Shown piece after piece: positions 28,412 to 37,594 of a stretch of DNA of 64,000 nucleotides. Both the position numbers and the translations under genes were made by a program. The notes under the pieces were generated by a model that ran no database searches, was not told where the DNA came from, and worked only from the letters and a program-made list of their open reading frames with translations. The stretch's first letter is position 1, and each line of letters opens with the position of its first letter. The stretch covers positions 170,712 through 234,711 of the forward strand of contig CAZFRE010000003.1 of the NCBI GenBank assembly GCA_964521195.1, read 5' to 3'. The stretch comes from CAWDNM01 sp964521195 (GTDB taxonomy: Bacteria > Actinomycetota > Coriobacteriia > Anaerosomatales > JAAXUF01).

Positions 28412-28867
28412 ATGGCTGAGTGTCCAGCCTGCGGTGCAACGGTCGATCCCGATACGAGCGAATGCTCGTCGTGCGGCGCTACCCTTGCCGGCACGACGGC
28501 GTCGTTCGCACCCGTTGCCAGCGAGGACTCGGCGCCGGTCGTGGGCGGCTCGGCGCCGGCGGAGGGCCCCGTCCTGGTCGTGCGCAAGGGGCCTCAGCCG
28601 GGCGAACGCTTCTTCATCGACCGCCCGCGTCTGACGATCGGCCGCGATCCCGAGAGTGACATCTTCCTCAACGACATGACCGTTTCGCGCATGCACGCCG
28701 TGGTCGAGCAGATCGGTTCGACTGTCACCGTGACGGACGCCGGTTCCCTCAACGGCACCTACGTGAACGGCGTGCTCGTCGACAGCGCGGAGCTCGATCA
28801 CGGGGACGCCGTGCAGATAGGGACCTTCCAGATGGCGTTCTTCTGCGTGCCCGAGGGTGTCCGCTGA
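28412..28867 (+). CDS. Zinc-ribbon FHA-domain protein, GarA-like
   Basis: 151 residues. Two CxxC pairs (CPAC at 4-7, CSSC at 18-21) form a zinc ribbon. A flexible Ala/Ser/Pro linker leads to a forkhead-associated domain with RLTIGRDPESDIFLND, VSRMHA and GSLNGTYVNG, the phosphothreonine-binding loops. Mycobacterial GarA (Rv1827) combines an FHA domain with a short N-terminal phosphorylation site and lies between gcvH and a MerR gene; the same order is kept here with extra genes inserted. The zinc ribbon in place of the threonine tail is a difference. The kinase partner is not in the window. Overlaps the next gene by one base. Confidence 0.88.
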   Translation: MAECPACGATVDPDTSECSSCGATLAGTTASFAPVASEDSAPVVGGSAPAEGPVLVVRKGPQPGERFFIDRPRLTIGRDPESDIFLNDMTVSRMHAVVEQIGSTVTVTDAGSLNGTYVNGVLVDSAELDHGDAVQIGTFQMAFFCVPEGVR

Positions 28868-29574
28868 TGACCGGCCGCGACTATCTCACCATCGGCGAGG
28901 TCGTGCAGCGGTTGCAGGGCGCCTACCCGGACCTGTCCATCTCCAAGGTTCGCTTCCTGGAGGAGGAGGGCCTCGTTGCGCCGGAGCGCACCGCCGGCGG
29001 TTACCGCAAGTTCTCACAGACCGACGTCGCCCGGGTCGAGATGATCCTGCGCCTGCAGAAGGAGCACTTCCTTCCGCTCGCGGTCATCCGAGAGAAGCTC
29101 GCCGACTTCGATCGCGGCCGGATTCCGGCCGAGCTGCAGCGTGCCGCCGTCGGCATGACTGCGCCACTGCCCTTGATGGCCGACGACGAGGGCCCGCTCC
29201 TGCTCGAGGACTCGCCCAGCGCGCTCAGCATCCCCGTGTCGTTCATTCGCGAACTCGCGGAGTTCGGATTGGTGCAGATCGCGCGAGGGGAGTCCGGCGA
29301 CGAGATCGCGCGACCCGATGTCCAGATCGTGCATGCGGCATGGGAACTGCGCCGCTACGGCGTCGAGCCGCGGCATCTGCGCATGTACGAGAACTTCGCC
29401 GACCGCGAGGCCGCCCTGTTCTCGCAGATCCTCATGCCGGCGTTTCGACACCGCACGCCGGACACCAAGCAGAAGCTCTCGGAGACGCTCTCGGAGCTCG
29501 GCGTTCTCACGGATGAGCTGAAGAGTCGGCTTCTGCGCAGGGCACTGGGACGCGTGTTCGAGGACATCGGATAG
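28867..29574 (+). CDS. MerR-family regulator, FtsR-like
   Basis: 235 residues. An N-terminal winged-helix MerR domain (YLTIGEVVQRL near residue 6, VRFLEEEGLV, GGYRKFSQTDVARVE) is followed by a coiled region and a C-terminal helical domain of unknown ligand. It is like Rv1828 of M. tuberculosis and corynebacterial FtsR, which lie after an FHA gene and activate ftsZ in Corynebacterium. Its gene starts inside the FHA stop (TGATG). Target genes here are unknown. Confidence 0.85.
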   Translation: MTGRDYLTIGEVVQRLQGAYPDLSISKVRFLEEEGLVAPERTAGGYRKFSQTDVARVEMILRLQKEHFLPLAVIREKLADFDRGRIPAELQRAAVGMTAPLPLMADDEGPLLLEDSPSALSIPVSFIRELAEFGLVQIARGESGDEIARPDVQIVHAAWELRRYGVEPRHLRMYENFADREAALFSQILMPAFRHRTPDTKQKLSETLSELGVLTDELKSRLLRRALGRVFEDIG

Positions 29575-29576
29575 GG

Positions 29577-30035
29577 ATGACCACAGGCACGGACAGTCCC
29601 GGCGACACGGCGGCCGATACGACCGCGACTCACCCACCGCTCGATCAGATCGCATTCGCACACGCCAGCGAGCGCGTCGCTGCGGAGATTCTGGACTTCT
29701 ACCGCATTCGCTGGCAGTACGAGCCGACCACGTTCCCTATCGAGTGGGACGGGCAGGGCAACGTGATCGCATCGTTCTCGCCCGACTTCTACCTCGTCGA
29801 CTTCGACCTCTACATCGAACTCACCACGATGTCGCAGAAGCTCGTCACCAAGAAGAACCGCAAGGTTCGGCGTTTGCGGGAGTTGTACCCGGACGTGAAC
29901 GTGAAGATCTTCTACCAGAAGGACTTCCGCAAGCTTCTCGCACGCTTTGGCGTAGGCTCCGCGCCGGCCGCACACGCCGATGGAGGGGGCATGATCGCAA
30001 TCGGCTCCGAGGACGATTCCGGACCGGTCTCATGA
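29577..30035 (+). CDS. Possible PD-(D/E)XK-fold protein, unknown function
   Basis: 152 residues; not a named family to me. The core from residue ~30 to 130 has an early helix with E33 (ASERVAAEIL), then SPDFYL, YIELT and a KKNRKVRRLRELYP helix. The spacing of PD then E-x-T plus a lysine-rich helix suggests the PD-(D/E)XK nuclease-type fold. The final strand reads VKIFYQKDF. Ends are low-complexity. The gene starts 2 bases after the MerR gene and overlaps hpt by four bases. It could be a nuclease or a decayed nucleic-acid binding protein; there is no biochemical support. Confidence 0.6.
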   Translation: MTTGTDSPGDTAADTTATHPPLDQIAFAHASERVAAEILDFYRIRWQYEPTTFPIEWDGQGNVIASFSPDFYLVDFDLYIELTTMSQKLVTKKNRKVRRLRELYPDVNVKIFYQKDFRKLLARFGVGSAPAAHADGGGMIAIGSEDDSGPVS

Positions 30036-30577
30036 CGTCGCCGTTGCCTGATGAGTTGCAGTTCGTCCTGCTCGACGAGGCGGCGATTCAGAAGCGAGTC
30101 GCCGAACTCGGCGCGCGCGTGGCACACGACTACGCCGGACAGGATCTGCGCTTGGTCACCGTCCTGAAGGGCGGGCTGTTCTTCCTGGCGGACCTGTGTC
30201 GCGCCATCGACCTCCCTCTCACTCTCGACTTCATGGCCGTCTCCCCGTATACGCCGGGCGTCGGCGGGGCGGTGCGGGTGACGAAGGACCTGTCCGACGA
30301 CATCGCAGGGGCGCGGGTACTGCTCGTCGAGGATGTCGTGGACACAGGTCTGACGGTCAACTACGTGTACACCCTGCTCATGGCCCGCGGTGCGGCGAGT
30401 GTCGAGATCTGCACGCTCCTGGACAAGCCGGCGCGCCGTATCGCGCCCGTGCCGATCGCGTACTGCGGGTTCGAGATGCCCGATCGGTTCCTGGTGGGCT
30501 ACGGACTGGATCTGGGCGGACGCCACCGCAATCTGCGATCCATCGTCGCGCTGCGTGACGAGACGGTGCTTTCGTGA
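30032..30577 (+). CDS. hpt: Hypoxanthine(-guanine) phosphoribosyltransferase
   Basis: 181 residues. The PRPP-binding motif VLLVEDVVDTGLT lies near residue 92, preceded by VLKGGLFFLADL and a purine-binding region ending in GYGLDLGGRHRNL. Salvages hypoxanthine or guanine to IMP or GMP. Linked to apt 1 kb downstream and, further on, to the two nucleobase permeases at 45067-47902. Its start overlaps the upstream unknown gene (ATGA) and its stop overlaps the channel gene (GTGA). Confidence 0.93.
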   Translation: MTSPLPDELQFVLLDEAAIQKRVAELGARVAHDYAGQDLRLVTVLKGGLFFLADLCRAIDLPLTLDFMAVSPYTPGVGGAVRVTKDLSDDIAGARVLLVEDVVDTGLTVNYVYTLLMARGAASVEICTLLDKPARRIAPVPIAYCGFEMPDRFLVGYGLDLGGRHRNLRSIVALRDETVLS

Positions 30578-31575
30578 GCGGCCGCGGTCGGGTCGCGCTT
30601 CCGCTCGGAATCCTGCTGTGCGTGCTGGTCATCGGCGTGATCGGCTACACCGCCATCGAGGGATGGGGCTTTCTCGATGCGCTGTACATGACGGTCATCA
30701 CGGTCGGCACAGTCGGCTTCAGGGAGGTCCACCCGATGTCGAGGGCGGGCGAGGCCTTCACCATGTTCATGATCCTCGCGGGAGTGGCGGCACTGGGTTT
30801 CGCGCTCGCGCAGTTCCTGGACTTCCTGCTCGAAGGGCACGTACGGGGCTATCTGGAGGGACGACGAATGGACAAGCGCATCGCCGGGATGCACGGTCAC
30901 ACGATCGTGGCCGGTGCAGGGCGCGTGGGCGCAGTCGTTGCGAGCGCGCTGGAGGACGAGGGGGCCGCCTTCGTCGTCGTCGACCTCGATCCGGAGGCCG
31001 GCGTCATCGCACGCGAACGGAGCTGGGCATTCGTCTCCGGCGATGCGACCGAGGAGCACACGCTCACTGAGGCGGGGATCGAGCGCGCCGGTGCGATCGT
31101 CACCGCGCTGTCGGGAGACGCCGAGAACCTCTTCGTGACGGTCACGGCGCGCGCTCTGAACCCGGACATCTTCATCGTAGCCCGTTCGTCACACGAGCCC
31201 ACCGAGGCCAAGCTCCTCAAAGCGGGCGCCAACCGCACGATCACGCCCAACATCATCGGCGGTCGGCGCATGGCCTCGATGGTGCTGCACCCGACCGTCT
31301 CGGACTACCTTGATATCGTCACCCGCGGCGAAGGCGTCGAGTTCCGACTCCAGGAGGTCGAACTCGCCCAGCACTCGCCGTTCGTGGGCGTCTCGCTGGC
31401 CGACTCGCGCATCCGCGAACGCACCGGTGCGCAGGTCGTCGCGGTGCTCCATGCGGACGGTCGCGTAGACGCGAATCCGGCGGCGAGCTCGGTGCTCGAG
31501 GCGGGCGAGCGCCTGGTGGTGCTCGGCACGCCCGAGCAGGTCGCCACGCTCGTCGAGGCGGCGTGTCGGCTCTAG
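30574..31575 (+). CDS. Two-TM potassium channel with RCK (TrkA) domains
   Basis: 333 residues. Two membrane helices (residues ~8-28 and ~65-88) flank a pore loop whose filter reads TVGTVGF instead of the classic TVGYGD, a variant seen in several bacterial channels. A TrkA-N/RCK domain follows with TIVAGAGRVGAVVASAL near residue 111, and a C-terminal TrkA-C domain near 250-333. Such channels gate K+ flow in response to nucleotides or Ca2+. GTG start overlaps the hpt stop. Confidence 0.85.
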   Translation: MSGRGRVALPLGILLCVLVIGVIGYTAIEGWGFLDALYMTVITVGTVGFREVHPMSRAGEAFTMFMILAGVAALGFALAQFLDFLLEGHVRGYLEGRRMDKRIAGMHGHTIVAGAGRVGAVVASALEDEGAAFVVVDLDPEAGVIARERSWAFVSGDATEEHTLTEAGIERAGAIVTALSGDAENLFVTVTARALNPDIFIVARSSHEPTEAKLLKAGANRTITPNIIGGRRMASMVLHPTVSDYLDIVTRGEGVEFRLQEVELAQHSPFVGVSLADSRIRERTGAQVVAVLHADGRVDANPAASSVLEAGERLVVLGTPEQVATLVEAACRL

Positions 31576-31637
31576 GTGCCGAGCGCACCCGTTTCGGGGT
31601 ACCCTGTCACAGTCGTTCACCGCACCGAGGAGGCACC

Positions 31638-32156
31638 GTGGATCTCGCCAGCTACATTCGGGACATCCCTGACTGGCCCAAAGAGGGCGTCATGTTCAAG
31701 GACATCACCCCGCTGCTCGCCAGCCCCGAGGGTTTTCGCGCGGCCATCGACCGGCTCGCCGAGGAGTTCGCCGGTGTCGGCGTGACCAAGGTCATGGGCG
31801 CCGAGGCGCGTGGCTTCATCTTCGGTGGCGCTCTGGCATATCAGCTCGGGGCTGGATTCGTCCCTGCGCGCAAGCCGGGCAAGCTGCCGTGGAACACCAC
31901 GACGGTGACGTATGACCTCGAGTACGGCACCGACACGCTCGAGGTCCATGCGGATGCCATCGGCCCCGACGACGTCGTCCTGATCGTCGATGACGTGCTG
32001 GCGACGGGCGGCACCGCTGCCGCGAAGGCCCAGCTCGTGAGCACGGTCGGCGCGACGCTCGCCGGGTTTGCATTCCTGATCGAGCTCGATTTCCTCGGCG
32101 GGCGCGCGAAGCTCGCACAGGACGCGAAGGTGGTCTCGCTCATCCACGTTGACTAG
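31638..32156 (+). CDS. apt: Adenine phosphoribosyltransferase
   Basis: 172 residues. Typical Apt blocks: FPKEG-like PDWPKEGVMFKDITPLL at the N terminus, GAEARGFIFGGALAYQLG near 60, and the PRPP motif VLIVDDVLATGGTA near 120. Converts adenine and PRPP to AMP. The GTG at 31638 follows GAGGAGG at a good spacing; the longer upstream frame lacks a site. Works with hpt in purine salvage. Confidence 0.94.
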   Translation: MDLASYIRDIPDWPKEGVMFKDITPLLASPEGFRAAIDRLAEEFAGVGVTKVMGAEARGFIFGGALAYQLGAGFVPARKPGKLPWNTTTVTYDLEYGTDTLEVHADAIGPDDVVLIVDDVLATGGTAAAKAQLVSTVGATLAGFAFLIELDFLGGRAKLAQDAKVVSLIHVD

Positions 32157-32258
32157 CGGAGTGAAGATGCGCCGGCGGTGGTATCATCGTGGTGTTCGGA
32201 CCGCGTGTCCGGCCTAACCTCGAGTCGTAGCCGTACTTCGCAGCAGGAGGTCCTCTCT

Positions 32259-33377
32259 GTGCGGACCCTCGCACACACATCACTTCTCCGTGGAGCGCTG
32301 GTCTTGATCGCTGCCGCCTTGTTCGCGGCTTCCGTGCTGCCGGCGACGGCCGCCCCGTCGAACGCTGCAATCCGCAAGAAGCGCAGCCAGGCTGTCGCGG
32401 CCGAGTCCAAGATGCACGATCTCGCAGACAAGCTCGAGCTGCGTGGCGAGGAACTGGCTGAGATCGAGGCTGCGGTCGCGAAGACGCGACGCGAGATCGC
32501 CGCGACCGAGGCCGAACTCGTCCAGGCCAACTCCGACCTCGAGCGTTCTCAGGACATGCTCGATCGCCGCGCGTCGACCATCTATCGCAACGGCAGCGTG
32601 AGTGTGATGTCGGTCCTCGTCGGCGCCAGCGACTTCGGTGATCTGGTCAACCGGCTCGACCTCATGCGTCGCATAGGCGACAGTGATGCCGCCATGGTCG
32701 CCTCCGTCAAGGACGCCAAGGCCCGAGTCGAGGCGTCGAAGAAGGTGCTCGAGACCCGCCAGCAGGAGCAGGTGGCATTGCGGGCCGAGGCGCGCCACAA
32801 GGCCGACCAGGTCAGCGATGCGCTCGAGGAGCAGCAGAGCTACGTGGCGAGTCTCAAGTCCGACCTCAAGAAGCTGATCGAGAAGGAGCGCAAGCGGCAG
32901 GAAGCCATCAAGGCGAGACTGCGCGCTGACGCCCAGGCCCGAGCACGTGCGATCGCCAGGCGAGCGAACCGGACGTTCAGCGGTGAGCTCGGTAGCCCGC
33001 ATCCGGAAGTCGTGTCGATCGCCGAGCGCTACCTCGGCGTTCCCTACGTGTGGGGCGGCACCACTCCGTCGGGCTTCGACTGTTCCGGGCTCGTGCAGTA
33101 CTGCTACCGCCAGATCGGGATCTCTATCCCGCGCACGAGCAGGGTGCAGTTCCAGAGCGGCGACTATATCCCACCCGACCGTATGGACCTGCTGCAACCG
33201 GGCGATCTCGTGTTCTTCGGCTACGGAGGCGACCCGAACCAGGTGCACCACGTGGGGATGTGGATCGGCGACGGGATGATGATCGAGGCTCCCTACACCG
33301 GGGCCCGCGTCCGACGTGCTTCATTGATCGCCCGGATCAACTCCCGAGGCGACTACGTGGGCGCCACCCGCCCATAG
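32259..33377 (+). CDS. Secreted NlpC/P60 peptidoglycan hydrolase with coiled coil
   Basis: 372 residues. A signal peptide (LLRGALVLIAAALFAASVLPATA) is followed by a long charged coiled coil (~40-235) and a C-terminal NlpC/P60 domain. The nucleophile is C275 in FDCSGLVQYC and the catalytic histidine is H331 in HHVGMWIG; the third position reads E343 in MIEAPYTG. Such proteins cleave D-glutamyl-diaminopimelate bonds; the coiled coil often autoinhibits or recruits divisome partners. The GTG at 32259 follows GCAGGAGG. A TATCAT at 32182-32187 may be its -10. Confidence 0.9.
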   Translation: MRTLAHTSLLRGALVLIAAALFAASVLPATAAPSNAAIRKKRSQAVAAESKMHDLADKLELRGEELAEIEAAVAKTRREIAATEAELVQANSDLERSQDMLDRRASTIYRNGSVSVMSVLVGASDFGDLVNRLDLMRRIGDSDAAMVASVKDAKARVEASKKVLETRQQEQVALRAEARHKADQVSDALEEQQSYVASLKSDLKKLIEKERKRQEAIKARLRADAQARARAIARRANRTFSGELGSPHPEVVSIAERYLGVPYVWGGTTPSGFDCSGLVQYCYRQIGISIPRTSRVQFQSGDYIPPDRMDLLQPGDLVFFGYGGDPNQVHHVGMWIGDGMMIEAPYTGARVRRASLIARINSRGDYVGATRP

Positions 33378-33493
33378 CGCCCCGACTCCGCGAGAAACCG
33401 CAGGTGCGAGGCGCTCTCCGTGCCCATCGAGGCATGGCGCCGTGTGATATCATGCGCCTACCTTCTGGGATGGAAGAGGGGAGTACACCGCGC

Positions 33494-35260
33494 GTGAGTC
33501 GGATGCTGCTGTCGGGTAACGAGGCCGTCGCACAAGGTGCCTGGGAAGCGGGTGCCGCCGTCGGCGTGGGGTATCCCGGAACGCCTTCCACCGAGACGTT
33601 GCAGCACTTCCGCACGCTTGACGGCGTCTACGCGGAGTGGGCTCCCAACGAGAAGGTCGCACTCGAAGTCGCTGCCGGCGTATCGCTCGCAGGCGCTCGC
33701 TCGCTCGTCACGATGAAGCACGTCGGTCTCAACGTTGCCGCAGACCCGCTGTTCACGCTCGCCTACACCGGCGTGCGCGGCGGGCTTGTCATCCTTGTCG
33801 CAGACGATCCCGGGATGCATTCGTCCCAGAACGAACAGGACTCCCGCAACTACGCCGCGTTCGCGCGAGTGCCCGTGCTCGAGCCTGCGGACTCGGCCGA
33901 GGCGCTCGCGTTCACGCGAGAGGCCTTCGAGATATCCGAGCGGTTCGATGTCCCCGTACTCGTGCGCTCGACGGTCCGCGTGAGCCACACGAAGTCCCTG
34001 GTCGAACTCGGTGAGCGCACCGACCTGGCGGCGCCCGGGCCCTACAAGACCGATCCTGCGAAGTGGGTCATGATGCCCGCGATGGCCAAACGCCGGCGAG
34101 TCGATCTGGACCGCCGCATCGAGGAGCTGACCGAGTTCGCGGCGACGACTCCGCTCAACCGGATCGAGTCTCGGGATACCGCGATCGGTATCGTGTGCTC
34201 TGGGGTGTGCTACGAGCACGTGCGCGAGGCCATGCCGGACGCCTCGACGCTCAAGCTGGGCCTTGGTTTCCCGATCTCACCCGAGCTCTTGCGCCAGTTC
34301 GCGAGCGGCGTCGATGCGGTGTACGTCGTCGAAGAGGCGGATCCCTACCTCGAGCGCGCGCTGCTGATGGCGGGAGTGAGCGTGACGGCGCTGCCTCTCC
34401 CGCGTGCGGGCGAGCTGTCACCGGGCGCGATCCGCTCGGCATTCGGCCTGCCGGAGCCGGCGCTCCGGGAAGCCGATGACACGTTGCCGCCGAGACCCCC
34501 GCTGATGTGCCCGGGATGTCCCCACCGCAGCGTGTTCAGCGCGCTGCGCAAGAGGCGCGCGGTCGTCTCGGGCGACATCGGATGCTACACCCTCGGCGCG
34601 CTCAAGCCGCTCGCGGCCATGGACACCTGTGTCGACATGGGCGCGTCGATCGGCATGGCGCATGGCGCCGAACTCATCGGAGGGCTTGACGGGCGACCGG
34701 TGGTCGCCGTTATCGGCGACTCGACGTTCGCGCACTCGGGCATCACAGGGCTCATGAACACCGTGTACAACGGCGGTGCCGGGACAGTGCTGATCCTGGA
34801 CAATCGCATCACGGCGATGACCGGGCATCAGGGCAATCCCATCAACGGCATCACCCTGCAGGATCGGCCCGGGCACGAGGTCGACCTCGAGGCGCTCGTG
34901 AGGGCGATCGGGGTGAGGCGGGTGCGTGTCGTCGACCCGCAGGACCTTGCCGCGACGTATGCGGCACTCGATGAAGAGACAGCCGCCGAGGAGCTGTCGG
35001 TGATCATCTACAAGGCACCTTGCGCGCTGCTCATCAGGGAGAAAGAGGATCCGTACGCAGTCGATGAGGACACCTGCACGAAGTGCGGTGTGTGCATCAA
35101 GCTCGGCTGTCCGGCGATCGGCAAGGACGAGAACACGTCCCGTGCATACATCGACGTCTCGGTGTGCGTGGGGTGCGGGCAGTGCGTCCAAGTGTGTCGC
35201 TACGGGGCGATCGTGCGCACCGGCCCCTCGTGCGACTTCAAGGGGGCTGATGCGCGATGA
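33494..35260 (+). CDS. iorA: Indolepyruvate:ferredoxin oxidoreductase, alpha subunit
   Basis: 588 residues. Oxidatively decarboxylates aryl pyruvates (indole-, phenyl-, hydroxyphenylpyruvate) to aryl-acetyl-CoA and reduces ferredoxin. An N-terminal pyrimidine-binding domain (SGNEAVAQGAWEAGAAVGVG, YPGTPSTE) is followed by a TPP domain with CPGCPHRSVF near 340 and GDSTFAHSGITGLMN near 415. Two [4Fe-4S] sites stand at the C terminus (CTKCGVC, CVGCGQC). Possible starts are ATG 33470, GTG 33494 and ATG 33503; GAGGGGAG about 10 bases before 33494 favours that one. A TATCAT at 33448-33453 may be its -10. Opens the ior-ACT-liv-paaK module. Confidence 0.94.
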   Translation: MSRMLLSGNEAVAQGAWEAGAAVGVGYPGTPSTETLQHFRTLDGVYAEWAPNEKVALEVAAGVSLAGARSLVTMKHVGLNVAADPLFTLAYTGVRGGLVILVADDPGMHSSQNEQDSRNYAAFARVPVLEPADSAEALAFTREAFEISERFDVPVLVRSTVRVSHTKSLVELGERTDLAAPGPYKTDPAKWVMMPAMAKRRRVDLDRRIEELTEFAATTPLNRIESRDTAIGIVCSGVCYEHVREAMPDASTLKLGLGFPISPELLRQFASGVDAVYVVEEADPYLERALLMAGVSVTALPLPRAGELSPGAIRSAFGLPEPALREADDTLPPRPPLMCPGCPHRSVFSALRKRRAVVSGDIGCYTLGALKPLAAMDTCVDMGASIGMAHGAELIGGLDGRPVVAVIGDSTFAHSGITGLMNTVYNGGAGTVLILDNRITAMTGHQGNPINGITLQDRPGHEVDLEALVRAIGVRRVRVVDPQDLAATYAALDEETAAEELSVIIYKAPCALLIREKEDPYAVDEDTCTKCGVCIKLGCPAIGKDENTSRAYIDVSVCVGCGQCVQVCRYGAIVRTGPSCDFKGADAR

Positions 35261-35856
35261 GCGCGCTGCCCTTCACCACGGTGATGCTGTGCGGGGTAGG
35301 GGGCCAGGGAACGATCCTCGCCGCTGACCTGCTTGCGAAGGTCGCCGCCGCGTCCGGCCTCGAAGTGAAGCTCTCAGAGGTGCACGGCATGTCACAGCGC
35401 GGTGGTAGCGTCGACACAGTCGTGAAGTTCGGCGAGGCCGTGCATTCGCCGGTGACCGATCCGGGTATGGTCGACCATCTCGTCGCATTCGAGCTCATCG
35501 AGGCGATGCGGCGCGTCCACTACGTCAGGCCCGAGGGCAGGCTGCTTGTGAATCCCTCGTCGATCCGGCCGCTACCGGTACTGACGGGCGAACTGGCGCC
35601 GCCGCATGGGCTCCAGGCGATCCTGGAAGATGAGGGCGCGATCTTCATCGACGCGGACGAACTCGCATGCGAAGCTGGGAGTCCCAAGTCCGCGAATGTC
35701 GTGCTCATGGGAGCGCTGTCCACCGGCCTGCCGTTCGGCGAGACTGTGTGGCGTGAAGTCATCGCGAAGCGCGTGCCGCCGAAGACCGTTGAGGCGAACC
35801 TGCGCGCGTTCGAGCTCGGCCGGGAGGCGTGTCAACGAGGGGAGTGCGCACTGTGA
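35257..35856 (+). CDS. iorB: Indolepyruvate:ferredoxin oxidoreductase, beta subunit
   Basis: 199 residues. Gamma-type domain of 2-oxoacid oxidoreductases: VMLCGVGGQGTILAADLLAK at the N terminus and EVHGMSQRGGSVDT near 45. Pairs with IorA. It overlaps iorA by four bases (ATGA) and the following ACT gene by four (GTGA), so the three are translationally linked. Confidence 0.94.
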   Translation: MSALPFTTVMLCGVGGQGTILAADLLAKVAAASGLEVKLSEVHGMSQRGGSVDTVVKFGEAVHSPVTDPGMVDHLVAFELIEAMRRVHYVRPEGRLLVNPSSIRPLPVLTGELAPPHGLQAILEDEGAIFIDADELACEAGSPKSANVVLMGALSTGLPFGETVWREVIAKRVPPKTVEANLRAFELGREACQRGECAL

Positions 35857-36269
35857 ACGTCAAACAGCTCAGCGTCTTCATCGAGAACAAGGCTGGTCGA
35901 GTGAGCGAGGTGACCGACGTCCTCGGCGATGCAGGTGTGAACATTCGAGGCTTCTCGGTCTCCGACACGGCCGACTACGGCATCGTCAGGCTCATCGTCG
36001 ATGATCCGGCGAAGGGGCACGAGGTTCTCTCGGCCGCGGGGTTCACGGTCAAGGAGAACCCGGTCATCTGTCTCGACCTGCCGGACCACCCCGGTGGCCT
36101 GGCTGGCGTGCTCAAGGTGGTCTCGGGTGCAGGAGTCAACATCGAGTACGTCTATTCGCTGATCTCGACCTACGTGGTCATCAATGTTGCTGATATCGAG
36201 CGTGCGGTCTCGCTCTTGGAGGGCAAGCCCGTGCGTCTCGTGACTCAGGAGGAGATTGCGCGCATCTGA
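35853..36269 (+). CDS. Tandem ACT-domain protein (copy 2)
   Basis: 138 residues, two ACT folds (KQLSVFIENKAGRVSEVT and ICLDLPDHPGGLAGVL). Homologous to the copy at 19710. Position directly after iorAB, as in many anaerobes and archaea, suggests amino-acid sensing for the oxidoreductase/ligase pair. Effector unknown. The GTG at 35853 overlaps the iorB stop. Confidence 0.88.
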   Translation: MNVKQLSVFIENKAGRVSEVTDVLGDAGVNIRGFSVSDTADYGIVRLIVDDPAKGHEVLSAAGFTVKENPVICLDLPDHPGGLAGVLKVVSGAGVNIEYVYSLISTYVVINVADIERAVSLLEGKPVRLVTQEEIARI

Positions 36270-36305
36270 ATGGGCAGAGCGTGCGGGGAACCAGGAGGTA
36301 AGGAC

Positions 36306-37520
36306 ATGCGTGGGAGAACGTTGAAGATGTGTTTGGCGGTGTTGGAGGCGGCCCTCGCGGCCGCGCTCGCGGTGACCCTGATCGGGTGCTCGGGTGGAAC
36401 GACCTCCTCGGGAACGGGGGGAAGTGGTGAACCGGCGGCCGACACCATCAAGATCGGCGCCATCGTCTCTCTGACGGGCACGTACGCGGGACTGGGCGGA
36501 CCCGAGCAGAAGACCCTCGAAATGGAAGTCAAGCGCATCAACGATGCCGGCGGCATCAACGGCAAGCAGATCGAGGTCATCATCGAGGATGACGCGACTG
36601 ACGAGGCCAAAGCGGTCGCCGCAGCTTCCAAGCTCATCGATCAAGACCAGGTCATCGCCATCATCGGCGCGACCGGAACCGGCCAGTCCATGGCCATACG
36701 CGGTGACGTCAACCGGGCCGGCATCCCTCAGGTCTCGATGGCCGGCGGCAGTGCGATAACCGCGGCCCCGCTCGACCCGCTCGTGTTCCAGACGCCGTGG
36801 TCGAACAACCTCGTCATCCCCTTCGAGCTGGCCTACATGAAGAAGCAGGGGATCACGAAGCTCGCGGCCATGAGCGACAGCGGAGGATTCGGCAAGGACG
36901 GCCTGGCCGTGCTTGAGGCCTCGGCCCCGAAGGCGGGCATCGAGATCGTCGAGAACCAGACGTTCAATCCCGGTGACACGGACTTCTCGGCCCAGCTGAC
37001 GAAGATCAAGGGGTCGGACGCTCAGGCGATGATCCTCATCTCGTCGGGCAAGGAGGCCGCTGCGGTGGTGCAGCAGGCGAAGGAGCTGGGCGTCACCATT
37101 CCGATCTACGGCACGCATGGCAACGCCCGCATGGAGTTCATCCAGGGCGCCGGCGACGCGGCCGAGGGCTTCATCTTCCCGGCCGGCAAGATCCTGCTGC
37201 CCGAGAGCTACGGCACCGACACCGAGGCCTACAAGGTGGCGACCGACTTCGTCGAGCGCTACTCGGCGGCCAGTGGTGGCGAGGCGCCGAGCACCTTCGC
37301 GGGGCACGCTTACGACGCAATCAACCTCATCGCCGAGGCGGCGAAGCGCGTACAGGGTGACCTGACGCCTGCCGCCCTGCGCGACGAGATCGAGAAGACG
37401 AACGGCTTCGTCGGAATCGGTGGGACGTTCACGTTCTCGCCGACGGACCACAACGGTCTGACCGAGAGCGACCTGAACATGTACGTGGTCAAAGACGGTA
37501 CCTGGACGATCGCCGAGTAG
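36306..37520 (+). CDS. Branched-chain-type amino-acid ABC transporter substrate-binding lipoprotein 1
   Basis: 404 residues. A lipoprotein signal ends in TLIGC at about residue 29, followed by a Ser/Gly/Thr linker, so the protein is tethered outside the membrane. The periplasmic-binding type I fold of LivJ/LivK follows: IKIGAIVSLTGTYAGLGG, NDAGGINGKQIEVI and FNPGDTDFSAQLTKIK. Ligand unknown: leucine-type, aromatic amino acids or other carboxylates are all possible. AGGAGGTAAGGA precedes the ATG. A paralogue follows immediately, before the permease genes. Confidence 0.92.
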   Translation: MRGRTLKMCLAVLEAALAAALAVTLIGCSGGTTSSGTGGSGEPAADTIKIGAIVSLTGTYAGLGGPEQKTLEMEVKRINDAGGINGKQIEVIIEDDATDEAKAVAAASKLIDQDQVIAIIGATGTGQSMAIRGDVNRAGIPQVSMAGGSAITAAPLDPLVFQTPWSNNLVIPFELAYMKKQGITKLAAMSDSGGFGKDGLAVLEASAPKAGIEIVENQTFNPGDTDFSAQLTKIKGSDAQAMILISSGKEAAAVVQQAKELGVTIPIYGTHGNARMEFIQGAGDAAEGFIFPAGKILLPESYGTDTEAYKVATDFVERYSAASGGEAPSTFAGHAYDAINLIAEAAKRVQGDLTPAALRDEIEKTNGFVGIGGTFTFSPTDHNGLTESDLNMYVVKDGTWTIAE

Positions 37521-37534
37521 TCGCGGTCATGCTT

Positions 37535-37571
37535 CCGGGGGCGGGGTGCTTCAGTCGCGCCTCGCCCCCGG
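37535..37571 (+). terminator. GC-rich stem-loop between the two binding-protein genes
   Basis: A 12-bp stem (37535-37546 with 37560-37571, one G-T pair) around a 13-base loop lies between the binding-protein genes. No T run follows. It probably causes partial termination or protects the 3' end of the upstream mRNA so that the binding protein is made in excess over the permease; this is inference. Confidence 0.5.
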
Positions 37572-37594
37572 GTCTGAAGACGAGGAGAGCCGGA

